From the NCBI GenBank assembly GCA_000733355.1, contig JNVV01000055.1:210571-274570 (forward strand): DNA of 64,000 bases. Direction: 5' to 3'. Each line of letters starts with the position of its first letter. The stretch's first letter is position 1. The DNA comes from Falciphora oryzae. Taxonomy: Eukaryota > Ascomycota > Sordariomycetes > Magnaporthales > Magnaporthaceae. Below, in pieces: positions 1-10,368 of this stretch. Position numbers and translations under genes: made by a program. The notes under the pieces were generated by a model. It saw only the letters and a program-made list of their open reading frames with translations. It had not been told where the DNA came from and searched no databases.

Positions 1-1877
1 CGAGGAGGAGACGGAAGAGCCGCGCTGGACGTAAGTCAATCTACATTCTCCCATGCCTCCGTCTCTTGGAAAGGTCTGTCACTGCTGATCTAACCATAAT
101 CATTAATCATAGGCGCCACATACTAAAAGATATTGACCCATATGTGTGTCTATTCGAGGCCTGCGGAGAGGGTGACGTCTTGTTCCACTCCGTCCAGGAG
201 TGGCTTTCTCATATGCAATGGCAGCACACAACTGTCTGGACTTGCCGGGTCCCTGGGCATGAGCACCACACATACGATACTGCTTCTGAAATAGAACAGC
301 ACATTATAATCGACCACCCCGACTCCTTCACATCCAACCAACTGCCTGAACTGGTTCAGCAAAGCGCTATCCCAGCGTCGGATACCTTCGCCGTGTTAGC
401 CATTTCCAACCAGCTGACAAAGACGGAAAACGATGCCGAGGCTGGTACTTTCCACCAGTGTCCCATTTGCCTCGGGTTCGACCCCTCTGATTTCTCGGCG
501 GGGAAACCGGCCGCTCCAGTGACAGGCAACATCCAAGACCACATCCTGGAGCACTTAGAATCCATTGCCTTGCTGTCGCTGCCGGTGGAGGAGAGCCAGG
601 CCGATGGCTTGCCCGATTCAAACTCACGCCAGTCCAGTCGGAGTGGAGAGATCCACTGGCGAGATGACCCGGACCTCCCTCTCGCTGTCTTCGTTGACGA
701 TGTAGCGGAGTTTGATGACGCCTCCACTGACGATGCGAACCCGGAAGAAATCAAGCGAACATGGGGAGAGGCTTTCCGGGAAGTGAAGCAATCAGAGTTG
801 CCTGAACCTGATCGAGACGAGCTGCTCATTAAGTGGCACTCAAAACAACAAGAGAATAGCCGAGGGCGGTGGGAAGATAGCAGGCGATATCCTTCGCCCG
901 ATCCCAGCATCGAGTCGGGAGCAAAGGCGATGCATAATTCTTCCTTTTCAGGGGATATAGATTCAAACTGGAATACGCGTTTGCAAACTCTCGAGGGGCA
1001 TAGCAGCCTGGTCTATTCGGTCGCTTTCTCGCCCGACGGCCGGGAGCTCGCGTCGGCCTCTGGCGACAGGACCGTCAAGATTTGGGACGCGGCGACGGGC
1101 GCGTGCGTTGCGACGTTCGAAGGGCATAACCGCGAGGTCAACTTGGTCGCTTTCTCGCCCGACGGCCGGCAGCTCGCGTCGGCCTCTGGCGACAGGACCG
1201 TCAAGATTTGGGACGCGGCGACGGGCGCGTGCGTTGCGACGCCCAAAGGGCATAACCTCGAGGTCAACTCGGTCGCTTTCTCGCCCGACGGCCAGCAGCT
1301 CGCGTCGGGCTCCGCCGACAGGACCGTCAAGCTTTGGGACGCGACGACGGGCGCGTGCGTTGCGACGTTCGAAGGGCATAATCTCGAGGTCAACTCGGTC
1401 GCTTTCTCGCCCGACGGCCGGCAGCTCGCGTCGGGCTCCGCCAACAGGACTGTCAAGCTTTGGGACGCGGCGACGGGCGCGTGCGTCGCGACGTTCGAAG
1501 GGCATAGCGATTGGGTCAGGTCGGTCGCTTTTTCGCCCGACGGCCGGCAGCTCGCGTCGGGCTCCGATGATAAAACCGCTAAGCTTTGGGACGCGGCGAC
1601 GGGCTCGTGCGTCGCGACGTTCGAAGGGCATAGCGACTGGATCAGGTCGGTCGCTTTCTCGCCCGACGGCCGGCAGCTCGCGTCGGGCTCCGACGATAAA
1701 ACCGCTAAGCTTTGGGACGCGGCGACGGGCTCGTGCGTCGCGACGTTCGAAGGGCATAGCCACTGGATCTGGTCGGTCGCTTTCTCGCCCGACGGCCGGC
1801 AGCTCGCGTCGGGCTCCCGCGATAAAACCGTCAAGCTTTGGACGCGGCGATGGGCGCGTGCGGGAGAAAGTGAGTGA
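1..1877 (+). CDS. C2H2 zinc-finger / WD40-repeat protein, 5'-partial, 3' end frameshifted
   Basis: The gene enters from the left edge. Bases 1-30 are an exon; 31-112 is an intron (GTAAGT donor, CTAAC at 90-94, AG at 111-112); coding resumes at 113 and reads RHILKDIDPYVC, typical of a fungal C2H2 module. Two Cys/His clusters follow (C..C..H..H near 145-215 and CPIC with HILEHLESIALLSLP near 450-590), then an acidic linker, then seven WD40 repeats of 42 aa from about 985, nearly identical at DNA level (126 bp period). No NACHT domain lies between finger and propeller. In repeat 7 the usual TTTGGGAC has lost one G near 1841, shifting frame so that the protein ends 12 codons later; the following sequence is LINE. 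It could be a truncated NLR-family relative. The function, probably nonself recognition or scaffolding, is inferred. Confidence 0.72.
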   Translation, partial: RRRRKSRAGRKSIYILPCLRLLERSVTADLTIIINHRRHILKDIDPYVCLFEACGEGDVLFHSVQEWLSHMQWQHTTVWTCRVPGHEHHTYDTASEIEQHIIIDHPDSFTSNQLPELVQQSAIPASDTFAVLAISNQLTKTENDAEAGTFHQCPICLGFDPSDFSAGKPAAPVTGNIQDHILEHLESIALLSLPVEESQADGLPDSNSRQSSRSGEIHWRDDPDLPLAVFVDDVAEFDDASTDDANPEEIKRTWGEAFREVKQSELPEPDRDELLIKWHSKQQENSRGRWEDSRRYPSPDPSIESGAKAMHNSSFSGDIDSNWNTRLQTLEGHSSLVYSVAFSPDGRELASASGDRTVKIWDAATGACVATFEGHNREVNLVAFSPDGRQLASASGDRTVKIWDAATGACVATPKGHNLEVNSVAFSPDGQQLASGSADRTVKLWDATTGACVATFEGHNLEVNSVAFSPDGRQLASGSANRTVKLWDAATGACVATFEGHSDWVRSVAFSPDGRQLASGSDDKTAKLWDAATGSCVATFEGHSDWIRSVAFSPDGRQLASGSDDKTAKLWDAATGSCVATFEGHSHWIWSVAFSPDGRQLASGSRDKTVKLWTRRWARAGESE

Positions 1878-2215
1878 GTGAACTTGGGTGCAGTCGAATC
1901 CTCCGGCAGAGACCCAGCTCCGGAGACAGCGGCGGCTCGAAGATATGGAGCAGGCGGCAGCCGATTCCAGCACCGAGGAGCAGCCAAGCGAGAGCACGGC
2001 GCGCCGCAGGTGATGGAGAGCGAAGACACCGATACCACGGAGAAACAGTCGGATATGGACTTGGTTCTCTCCAGCGGCCACAATGCCCAAAGGGACAGGC
2101 GCATGCGAGCCGCGAACCGCAAGGCTCCGGAAGGGGACCCGGAAGGGGATGCAGACGGAGAGTAGACAACGTCTGCCCGAGGCCTTACATGGAAACCAAA
2201 GTTGGTGGCATTTCC

Positions 2216-2236
2216 TTTTTTTTTCTTTTTTTTTTT
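2216..2236. repeat. Poly-T tract with one C
   Basis: Twenty T with a single C. It lies just past the 3' end of the minus-strand APH-like pseudogene, so on that strand it reads as a poly-A run. This could be a tail left by reverse transcription or a simple slippage tract; an intron retained in the pseudogene argues against a plain spliced retrocopy. Confidence 0.7.
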
Positions 2237-2292
2237 CCCCAGAGCGGTGGCGCGGCCTTGCCAACTGCTAATGCTTCTGCCGTCCTTCCAAT

Positions 2293-4007
2293 CTATTCCA
2301 AAGCCCCAGGTGGTGCCAGTGGTGGCGGCGGCGATACGGCTGCCGTGCTTGCCCCTGAATCCCAGGCTTGCGGCGGGCCATTCGGCATCCCAAACACTTT
2401 GCGGAGCTCTGCGTCGTACGCCCTATAGTCAGCCAGCTTCGTCTGCACCGCCTTATCGGGCTCTTGACGCCAAAACTCGTACATCGTCTCCCTGAACTTG
2501 ACCAGCTTCCTTGTGAACCTCGGCAGGATGTGATCGTAGACGAGCGAATAGGCAGCATTGACGGAATCGAGAGACAACCAGAATCATACCCCGCCGGAAT
2601 CCCAGGATTCCCGCATGATCCGCGCCAGCGGTAGGCCGTGGATTCCAGGCATTTTTTGTTCCTCCTCCTCAAAGGCCAGCATAAACTCCTCCCTGAAGCT
2701 GTTGAACTCTGCCAGATTTTCGCCGTCCAGCATGTCGATGCCACGGCCCGTTAGCCAGTATGGAACCGTCAGCATTTTAGCTGGCATAGCGCACACCCAT
2801 TCGAGATCGATGACGCAGGTGACGCTCTATTTGTCGTCGACAAAAATATTGCCTATGGAGGTCCGTAAATTGTAAAAGGAAAGGCCCTTTTCGCGATTGC
2901 CGCTGTCTGTACTTGTGTGAAAGCGCCCATAGCGTTGTTTTTACAGCCATTTCGGCCTAGCATTCCTTTAGGCTGTAGGCGGCGTTCGGGTTGCTTAGGA
3001 AACTGTCGTCGTGAAAGGTAAGCATGTCGGATACGAAGGCTTCGGTGCATTGGTAAGTGTTGTCCTGCTGGATCGTCCTCGGAGCACCGCTATTTTCCAA
3101 CAGGACGATGGTGGAGGTAAGTGGTCGACTTGTCAGGGCTGCGGTGCCGTCATCGTAAAATCGAAACGACCCGATCCTTGACTGCGGCACGCGGGCCAGT
3201 GAAAGGATGGTGCGCGCGATACCGCGGAATAGCCTCCGTTTCCGCGCAGGGTCGCCGCGCCGCTCTTTGTCCCAAGTGCTGGCGAGCATCTTGCCCGTGC
3301 GGCAGTCGATCCGCTCAAGCAGCAGATACGCCGAGGAAAACCGGACGGGAGCGGTCCTCGAGATATAAAGCGAAGGGATCTCTTGTTTCATAAACCCACA
3401 CAAGATGCGCCTGAGCCTCCGCACGGCGCGGACATACCAGGGACAGTGGGCCGCATGACTGAACTGTAAAACTCGGTGGTCAGGAGAGATGGCTTCGGCA
3501 GACATCAGTGCTAGGGAGGCGCCTCTAAAGTCGTACCTGGCGGCCATCTGAGAACCCGAAGCCGTATAGGTGCGGGATACGCACGTCCGGGCAGTGTTCC
3601 TGCATCCAAACATACGCCCCCACCTCGCCGCCAACTTTCTCATCGATAGTACCGGACTCGGTGAGCTTGTACGGAAGGGGGCAGCGGAACAGTAGCTGTC
3701 TCTGATGGTCCTGGCCATCGGTCGAGTTCAAGCTTACTGGAATGCAGATGTTGAAGCCGTCCCGGAGCCATTCGTCGGTGGGTGCAATCGTGCAGCGGTA
3801 TTTTGCTGTGCTGTAGCCCAGGTGGCGCCGTGTGATAATCTCAATGGCGTGCCTTTCGCTCCGGAGCTTCTCGTAGACCGCTTTGTTCTCCACGACGTGC
3901 TTCAGCCTCTTCAGCATGTCGTCGTCCTTCGCAATTGCCGAGTCGTACCTGATCGGACCGCGATTGAGCGGGGGAAGGGCGTTCCCGCTTCCCTGATCTT
4001 GAGGCAT
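2293..4007 (-). pseudogene. APH/kinase-like phosphotransferase pseudogene
   Basis: Minus-strand reading from ATG at 4005-4007 gives an N-terminal part (about 160 codons to GFSDGRQ near 3520), then a 60-70 bp intron (GTACGA donor, CTGAC, TTTTACAG acceptor at about 3465), then a long second exon. Near 2800-2890 it carries TDLH followed in another frame by NIFVDD and VIDLEW, which match the catalytic and metal-binding motifs of fungal aminoglycoside-phosphotransferase-like proteins. It is broken by a stop after KEC (about 2957), a one-base shift after TDLH, a stop in the NIFVDDK-S stretch (TAG, probably from TGG) and further frame changes towards 2580. The C-terminal part has WRQEPDKAVQ and ends at 2293. 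It lies inside the LINE. The natural substrate of this family is unknown. Confidence 0.75.
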
Positions 4008-4221
4008 TGTTTCGGAGATTCGGGGGACGTCAAAGGACGCCTCTGTCCGGGCGGCGCGACGCGCACTCTGGCTTGGGTTAGACACCTGGCATGGGAAAGA
4101 GTTGCGAAATGCGTGAGTGTCACGTGCCACGAGATGAACGACGGTCGTTGTTTTAGAGTGAGAGACGTGCATGCACCAACCAAACCCCACGGCTCCTTGG
4201 CACTAGAGACTGGCGGGACAT

Positions 4222-6553
4222 TTGTCTCCCAGGCACCAACAGCACTGCCCCGGTGAATGCAGTCAGCCTCCGCGGAGGCAGGCCGGTGACAGCAACGTGG
4301 CACAGGTCGCAGCGCAGGCCAAGGATCCTCCCGCCGTGCCTCCGCCAGCCCCACAGAGCATGCACATCGCCAAGGCCAACCCACAGTCAGCTTACAAGGA
4401 TTGTGCAGTAACAGTTGAGCTTGAGGACCACGGGATCGCCCAGCGGTTCCGGACTTTATCCGCCGCCAGAATGCGACAACAAGTGGAAACGCCCATCCAC
4501 AACAACGAAACTACCAAGTCAGTCAAGGTAGTCGCCGCCCATCAGCTCAAGAGCGGCGACATACAGATCTTCACCTCTTCCACAGGAGACGCCACGAAGC
4601 TCAAGGAGAACACGGGCTGGGCCAGAGACTTGGAGAGCACTCAGAACTCATTGTACCGACTTACGGAGTCATCGTCCACGGCATCTTTACGAGCTCTATT
4701 AACGTCAAGGACCAGAAGGCAACCGTCCAACAGATACTTGCAGACAACTATACAGTTATTCCCGGGCCGAGATATCCTTTGTAGGATGGCTGACCAGGGA
4801 CTCTCTCAAACGCGCATACCAAGAAGTCCTACAACAGCTGTCGGCACTCGACCAAGGCTACTGGCAACGCAGCAACCGCTTTCCATCGGCCAGACCGCAG
4901 ACGGCACCTCGAGCCGGGAGACGATGGAAGTTACGTCAGCGGACGCCGTGCCAGCCCAGCCATCCATATATCCCCTCGAGGGAAGCAGACGCCTGGCTGG
5001 CCAACTTATCAGACAGCTACCTCGAGAACCAAGGGCACGACGCGGCAGAGACCGCGAGATCGCCGCCTACGTCACTGGCAACGGACACCCGCACAGCTCA
5101 GGGGAACGTCTACAAAGGATGCCGATGCCCATCACACCGAGCCATCTGCAGCAATTGGCCAATGTATCCGTATCCTCAACGTTTATAAACGAAATAGTCA
5201 CAGACACGCTGTCGGCGTTGGCCGACGACCTGGGTTCGCTGGACCCGCACGACAGCATTCTCGTACTCAGCGACTTCAATCTACAACACCCTCTCTGGCC
5301 CGCGGCCCATCGACGTCCCCGGACCGGACCAAGCGTTCGGCAGCTGCTCGCAGTCCTACAGGGCTCCCAGCTGCTGCAGCTCACTAGTGCCTGGAACCCC
5401 AACGCACCGGTGGGGAAACGGGGACTCCACGATCGGCCTCACCTTCGCCACCGAAGACGTGGCGTCTCGAGCGATCCACTGCAGGATCGACAAGCGTTTG
5501 GCCTGCGACTCGGACCACCTCCCGGTGGCCGTGGCCATCGACTGGGGCTGGAAGCCGACGACGCCCACACGGAAACGTATGCGGGCCAAGACTGACGTCA
5601 CAGTACTCAGGCAGGTGGTCCAGGCGCGCCTCTCCCGAGTCGACGTAACCACGGAGCTCAGGGACCGAGAGAGCATCAACGGGTTCGTATCTTCCCTCAT
5701 CGATGCCCTCAACGCGGGCATCGAGGCATCTACACCGTGGTCCAACCCGTCCCCACGTTCCGTGGCGGGATTCAACCAAGAATGCAAGGACATCTGCACG
5801 GAGGTGCAACAACTCCGCCGGCGGTGGCGACGCACACGGCAGGATAACGATTACGAGGCCTACCGACTGGCCCGCAACAGGAAGGGCCGACAAATTCGAA
5901 AGACACCCCGCGATACCCACCGCCAACGAGTCGAGGAGGCCTCTACATCCCCGAGCGGCTTCTGGAACCTGGTCAAATGGGCCAAGAACAGGCACGACCT
6001 AATCGCCGCGTACACACCCGCGCTGGCCAAACCAGACGGGGAGTTGGCCCATGACCCCGAAGAGAAGGCCGAGGTGTTACGCCGCTCATTCTTCCCACCC
6101 CACTCCAAGCCGACCTTTCCGACCTCGAGGGATACCAATACCCCCCGACCGTCGAATGCCCGGATATAACCATACCGGAAACCGAAAAGGCCGTGCGCCG
6201 GGCCTCTCCAAACAAGGCCCCGGGCGTCGACGGCATCACCAATGGCATCCTACACCAGACGCTCGACATCCTCCTCCCCAGTTTACGCAGGCTTTTTAAC
6301 GCATGCCTCCAGCAGAGCTATTGTCCCACGCACTTCAAGGACACGGCCACGGTGGTCCTCCGGAAGCCGGGGAAGGGCGACTATGCGCAGCCCAGGGCAT
6401 ACCGGCCCATCGCCCTGCCTAGCACCCTAGGTAAGGCGATGGAAGCGATCATCGCGGACCGACTTGCCTGTCTGGCCGACGTCCACCACCTCCTGCCAAG
6501 TCGACACGCCGGGGAAAGGAAGCTTGCATCGACGGAACATGCGATGCACTTTC
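4222..6553 (+). pseudogene. LINE ORF1 C-terminus, endonuclease and RT fingers (decayed)
   Basis: The 4320-4790 part matches the C-terminus of Tad-type ORF1 (VVAAHQLKSGDIQIFTSS), with a frameshift near 4620. From about 5150 the apurinic-type endonuclease appears: ILVLSDFNLQHPLW, then after a frameshift near 5385 the block STIGLTFATE and SDHLPVAVAI. The linker to RT is Arg-rich (5580-6050). RT starts near 6180 with NKAPGVDGITNG and AYRPIALPSTLGKAMEAI, then stops at HAMHF (6553), where an inverted block begins. Several frame changes exist (4620, 5385, 6120-6190). No intact enzyme is encoded. Confidence 0.85.
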
Positions 6554-7016
6554 GTACTTTGCTGGTGCGAACTGGGAACCATGCTTCGCTGCCCATTCTT
6601 CGGCTTCCCGGCGTATGGACTTGAGCGTTTTGCAATTGCGGGGTGCTGTCGGCCCTACTGCTAGGATGGACGCATCGTCAATCTACCCAACGGCCTCTAT
6701 ATCCGGTGTTTTGCGGGCCTCGATAAGATCTGCATTGTAAAACAGATAGAGGATTGGCGAGACAGGCGACCCCTAAGGAATTCCTGTCTGGACAGGTGGC
6801 CGAGGGCGCCGTGTACTCTTGCATCTTAATGGTGGTGGATCGGCCGCTGGGAAAGGACTCGACCCAGTGTACGATATTCTGGCTGACGCGACGTTTTCGG
6901 AGGTTGTATGATAACCGTTCCCGAGAGGCACTGTCGCATGCTCCGGACACGTCGAGTGGCAGTAGGGATGCAACCTTTCCCTTACCCCACGCCTGGTGTA
7001 TTCGCTGGAGAAGAAC
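6554..7016 (-). pseudogene. Inverted LINE reverse-transcriptase core
   Basis: On the minus strand this block reads QRIHQAWGKGKVASLL, LDVSGACDSASRERL, then the YxDD-equivalent region as a stop plus DDASILAVGPTAP near 6660, and QFAPAKYE. The flanking plus-strand sequences end with STEHAMHF on the left and resume with ELVRFAGDPKA on the right, exactly the residues that should flank the block in an uninverted element. It is therefore a clean inversion of about 463 bp inside the RT gene. Confidence 0.85.
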
Positions 7017-7830
7017 TCGTACGGTTCGCCGGGGACCCCAAGGCCAAAATAGCACGCACGCCCTCCGTCTGCCACGCGCCGCGATCAAGGCCTCCCCGTC
7101 ATGCCGATATCTAGACATCCAAATGGACACCAAACTTCGGTGGGACTACCATCCCGAGAAACTGGAAGCCGGAGCCGTGAAGCGACTCTCCGCTCTACCA
7201 GCACCGGCCTCCTCCTCGTGGGGGTACTGGGGTAATCAACCTGCGACACGTATACATGGCCATGGTTATACCCCAGATGCTGTACGGCTGCTCCGTATGG
7301 CACATTTCCGGAAGCAGCCGGGGACGAGGCGGCGCCATGACACCCGCGACCCAGCAAGTGCAACGACGGGGCAGCCCAGATCATCGCCGGAGCTTTCTGC
7401 ACGACGGCCGGTGCGGCGGTGGACGTAGGGTGCGCACCTACTCCCGGTGCAACAGCAGCTCGAACAAACCGCAACTCGAAGCTACGATGCGCCTCGGGAG
7501 CACCCCTCTGCACGACAATATGGCCCGGCCTTCCGGATACAACGCCGCTAGGAGGACTGCCCGAAAACGCAATACTACCACCCGCAGCGCTTATAACGCC
7601 CTGGCGTATATATACGCCTTTCCGCCGATCGCCCGCTCACTAACAAAAAGCGCCGGGATGCGGCCCGACCCCCGTGTGCCTTCGGGTTTAATTTGTTAGC
7701 CGCCTCGATAGCAGCATTCTAGCCTAGTGTCGAGCTTAGGTAGCGCTAGCACGTCGTATGCCCCCTGGGAGGCAGGGACTGGTAGATCCCGATTCACCGA
7801 CGTTAAATAGACTCTCTCTCTCTTTACAAT
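7017..7830 (+). pseudogene. LINE RT C-terminal region and 3' UTR
   Basis: Plus-strand frames continue the RT thumb region: SCRYLDIQMDTKLRWDYH, INLRHVYMAMVIPQMLYG, then EATMRLGSTPLHDNMA, with several frameshifts. Past about 7690 there is no frame; the stretch to about 7830 looks like the 3' UTR, ending in CT-rich repeats after TTAAATAGAC. Confidence 0.75.
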
Positions 7831-8368
7831 TGCCATTGCGGAAATTGCAGCTGTAACAGGCAAATTCAGCACACTTGGGTAATGCATTGCATCCCGGATT
7901 AACCCGGTCATCACGGCCAAGCAAAGCGAAGGATGAGAGCGGGGGTGAGAAAACGCCGTGCGAGGGCCGGGCTCCGTCCGGGGGCGGATGGGCGAGTGGC
8001 CAGTCGAACATTTGAACTCGTACGTGACTCCGTTGCTGAGTGGGTTCGTTTCGCGGGTGCTAGAGCCCAGGAGCGATACGCTCAATCCTCTCCGATACCC
8101 CTTTGACGGAAAGACGAGCACGCGCGGAGCTCCTTGACCCGTGTGCCCCAAGTGCGTCGACTGCCGAAAGAACGAGCTGGAGATCGCCGGGTGTGCGGGC
8201 AACGGGCTCTTGGCTGTCCTCGGGTCGGATGGGCCGTTTCGCTCGTGGCAGTGACCACGAAGACTGGGAAGCCAGTTATTATGTAGTAGAACAGCTCTCA
8301 GATTGCGAGCATCATGGCCTAAGAGACTTTGGACAGAGTTCGTCTCAATTTGGGTACTTCCACTTAGA
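7831..8368. other. No gene recognised
   Basis: Between the LINE 3' end and the GS-like gene I see only short frames without recognisable motifs. It should include the 3' UTR of the minus-strand GS-like gene. Confidence 0.5.
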
Positions 8369-9926
8369 TCAGGTCCGCGCCGCCAGCCATTTCCGGCGTG
8401 CCTCTGAACCCATTGAGCCAGTTTTTTCCAACCTCTTATTGAACTCGCTTTGGACGCTGACATATGTCTCCACAAGCTCTTGACCAATGTTTTCCACTAA
8501 CAGCCGATCCTTCATGAGCGCTTCGAATGCCTCGGACGGGGAGGATGGAAGTTGTTTGGTGATGCCGTACGAGAGGCGCTCCTCGTCCGATAACATCGCC
8601 GGGTCGACTAACGTTGAAAAACACAAAATTAGCATTTTATCGAGCACGCGAAGAAATCTCAGCACAGCATGGCAGTCATCTCCACTGACCCGGACAGTCC
8701 CTAAGTGTCAGCTTGGTCTTGCTCTTCACGCCGGAAAGCCCAGCGATGATGACGGCGGCCATGTACAGGTACATCTGGGCGGCAGGGTCGGGCAGGCGCA
8801 TTTCCCAGCAGCCGGGCCGGCGCTGGCGGACGGCGACATCCTTGTTCTCGGTACCCCATGCCACGAATCGGCCCGCGCACCGGAGCCCCGGCATCAGGCG
8901 CTGGTAGCTCTCCGGCCGCACGCAGGCGAAGGCGCACAGGGCATCGACGTGCTCCAAGATCCCTGCGAGGAAGTGTTCTTCCATGGACTTGTGGTCCTGT
9001 TGGTCGTATATGCTCCTTACCGACAGGTTTGTGTGCATGGAGTTGCAGTGCGGGGGAGGCGCGTTGAACGTGAGCTCGACGTCGTTCTGGCGGCAGAGCC
9101 TCCGTGCCGTCTCCTTTGTCGTGGTTAGGGCATCAACGGCCTCCATGGGAGGGAGCGGCCCCGTCACCAGCTCGTAGGTGCGGACATCCACTGCCTCCTC
9201 CATGGCAGGGAGTGAGCCCGCCACCAGTTCCTTGGGGATGTTGCCTCCTTCGCAGTGAAACTGCTGGATTGGCACCCCCACAGCTTCGAGCGCGTCGGTG
9301 ACCCTGCACAGGAGGGGCATCATGAACTCCTCCATGGCGCGCAGCCCAGAGACCTGGTGCACTTGGGGCATCATGTCGCCCTGGTCACGCTGCTTCTTCA
9401 CCTGCCTGCCGGTGAATTCGAGTTCAAAGCCAGCAAGGAACCGTAGGCCATGGTGCTGGGCTTCATCTAGGGCCTGTTGAAGGGCTCTGCGGGGGCACAC
9501 GTTACCCACAAACGCCACGTGGGTGACGTGGCCAGGCTGTGTTCCTGTGACATCTCTGTAATCCTCAGGGTCGTCACAAAAGTAGCAGTAGACGGCGGCC
9601 TGGTCATCATGGCCAGGATAGAGGCGGATGGAGTTAAAGTCGGGGATAAGGTAGCTCTGGCCAGTGCGCCTTCCAGGATCACGACCGGTGTAGTGAGGAC
9701 CGAGATCGAGGAGGAAAAGGTAGCGCCGGCTGAGTTTCAGATAGGTCTCCCTCTCATCCTCCAGGAGCTCTTGGAAATGCCTGAGTGTCACGACCCTGAC
9801 TCTGACCGTCGATGTGTAGTCGATACATTGCAGCTGGATGAATCGAACGTTGGGGTGTTGTTGGACAAAGCTGCTGAACTTCCCGGACCCAAGGATGATC
9901 GGCTGTTTGTTGGCGGCGTCGCCCAT
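8369..9926 (-). CDS. Glutamine-synthetase-like protein
   Basis: Two exons, 8690-9926 and 8369-8607, joined across an 81 bp intron (GTCAGT donor, TTAG acceptor); the splice restores DCPVDPAMLSDEER, the usual GS-family C-terminal stretch, and gives 491 aa. The start is the ATG at 9924-9926 (MGDAANKQP). The N-terminal domain is followed by the catalytic barrel: FELEF near residue 165, then QFHCEGGN, NAPPPHCNSMHTNLS and GRFVAWGTENKDVAVR, which align with the glutamate/ammonia and ATP-site segments of class I GS-like proteins. It resembles the GS-like branch (FluG-type C-terminus or gamma-glutamyl ligases) more than primary-metabolism GS, so the substrate is uncertain. An in-frame tandem duplication gives two versions of the ELVTGPLPPMEAVDAL segment. 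No disruptions were seen. Confidence 0.82.
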
Positions 9927-10368
9927 GTTCAGCACCGAAGGCGAAGAGGAGGGCGATTTAGTAAGACACAAGCGATGCTCAGGAATGCAGGGAAGGGGCT
10001 GTTAAATGGGCTGATAGTAGAATGCCCGGAAGGTCTCACCCACAGTTGTGCCCAGGGAGGATTTCTGCAAGTAATTAAATACGCGTCCCCGTGCGGAGGA
10101 ACAAAGCCCCCCTGTGCGGGACGAGTCGAGGTTGTGTTGGGGGAGTCGTGGCACTTCCGAAAGCCGTGGGAAGGGCCCCGAAGCGGCTGCGCCCCTCCGG
10201 AATGTACCTTATTGCAGGGTGGCTGACGTGGCACGCCCCGCAGAGAACTTCCCAAGCCTTGGCTGGTGGCTGCAGCGGACTTGTCGTGAGTGGACATCAA
10301 ACGTTGCAGCTCGAAGGCGACTGGTGGCGGTCTACCCAATCCCAAGCAGCAAACCAACAACTGCACCC
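9927..10368. promoter_or_regulatory. Divergent intergenic region
   Basis: Lies between the minus-strand GS-like gene and the plus-strand kinase fragment, so it should hold the GS-like promoter. No conserved element or gene is recognised. The missing N-lobe of the kinase is not found here. Confidence 0.4.

Larger units (their letters stand above)
1881..7830 (+). mobile_element. Tad-like LINE, copy A, rearranged and interrupted
   Basis: A non-LTR retrotransposon runs from a gag-side fragment (1881-2117) through ORF1, endonuclease and reverse transcriptase to a 3' UTR ending near a TTAAATAGAC/CTCTCTCTC stretch at about 7800-7825. The 1881-2117 piece and the 4165-4500 piece are contiguous in copy B (37549-38160), so about 2 kb between them (holding the APH-like pseudogene) is extra in this copy. 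A 463 bp block (6554-7016) is inverted. Frameshifts and stops are frequent; the copy is dead. Confidence 0.85.

Noticed and set aside
963..2264. Long minus-strand frames opposite the WD40 array (433 and 369 codons)
   Set aside because: They are open only because the 126 bp repeat has no stop in those phases; the plus strand has the domain.
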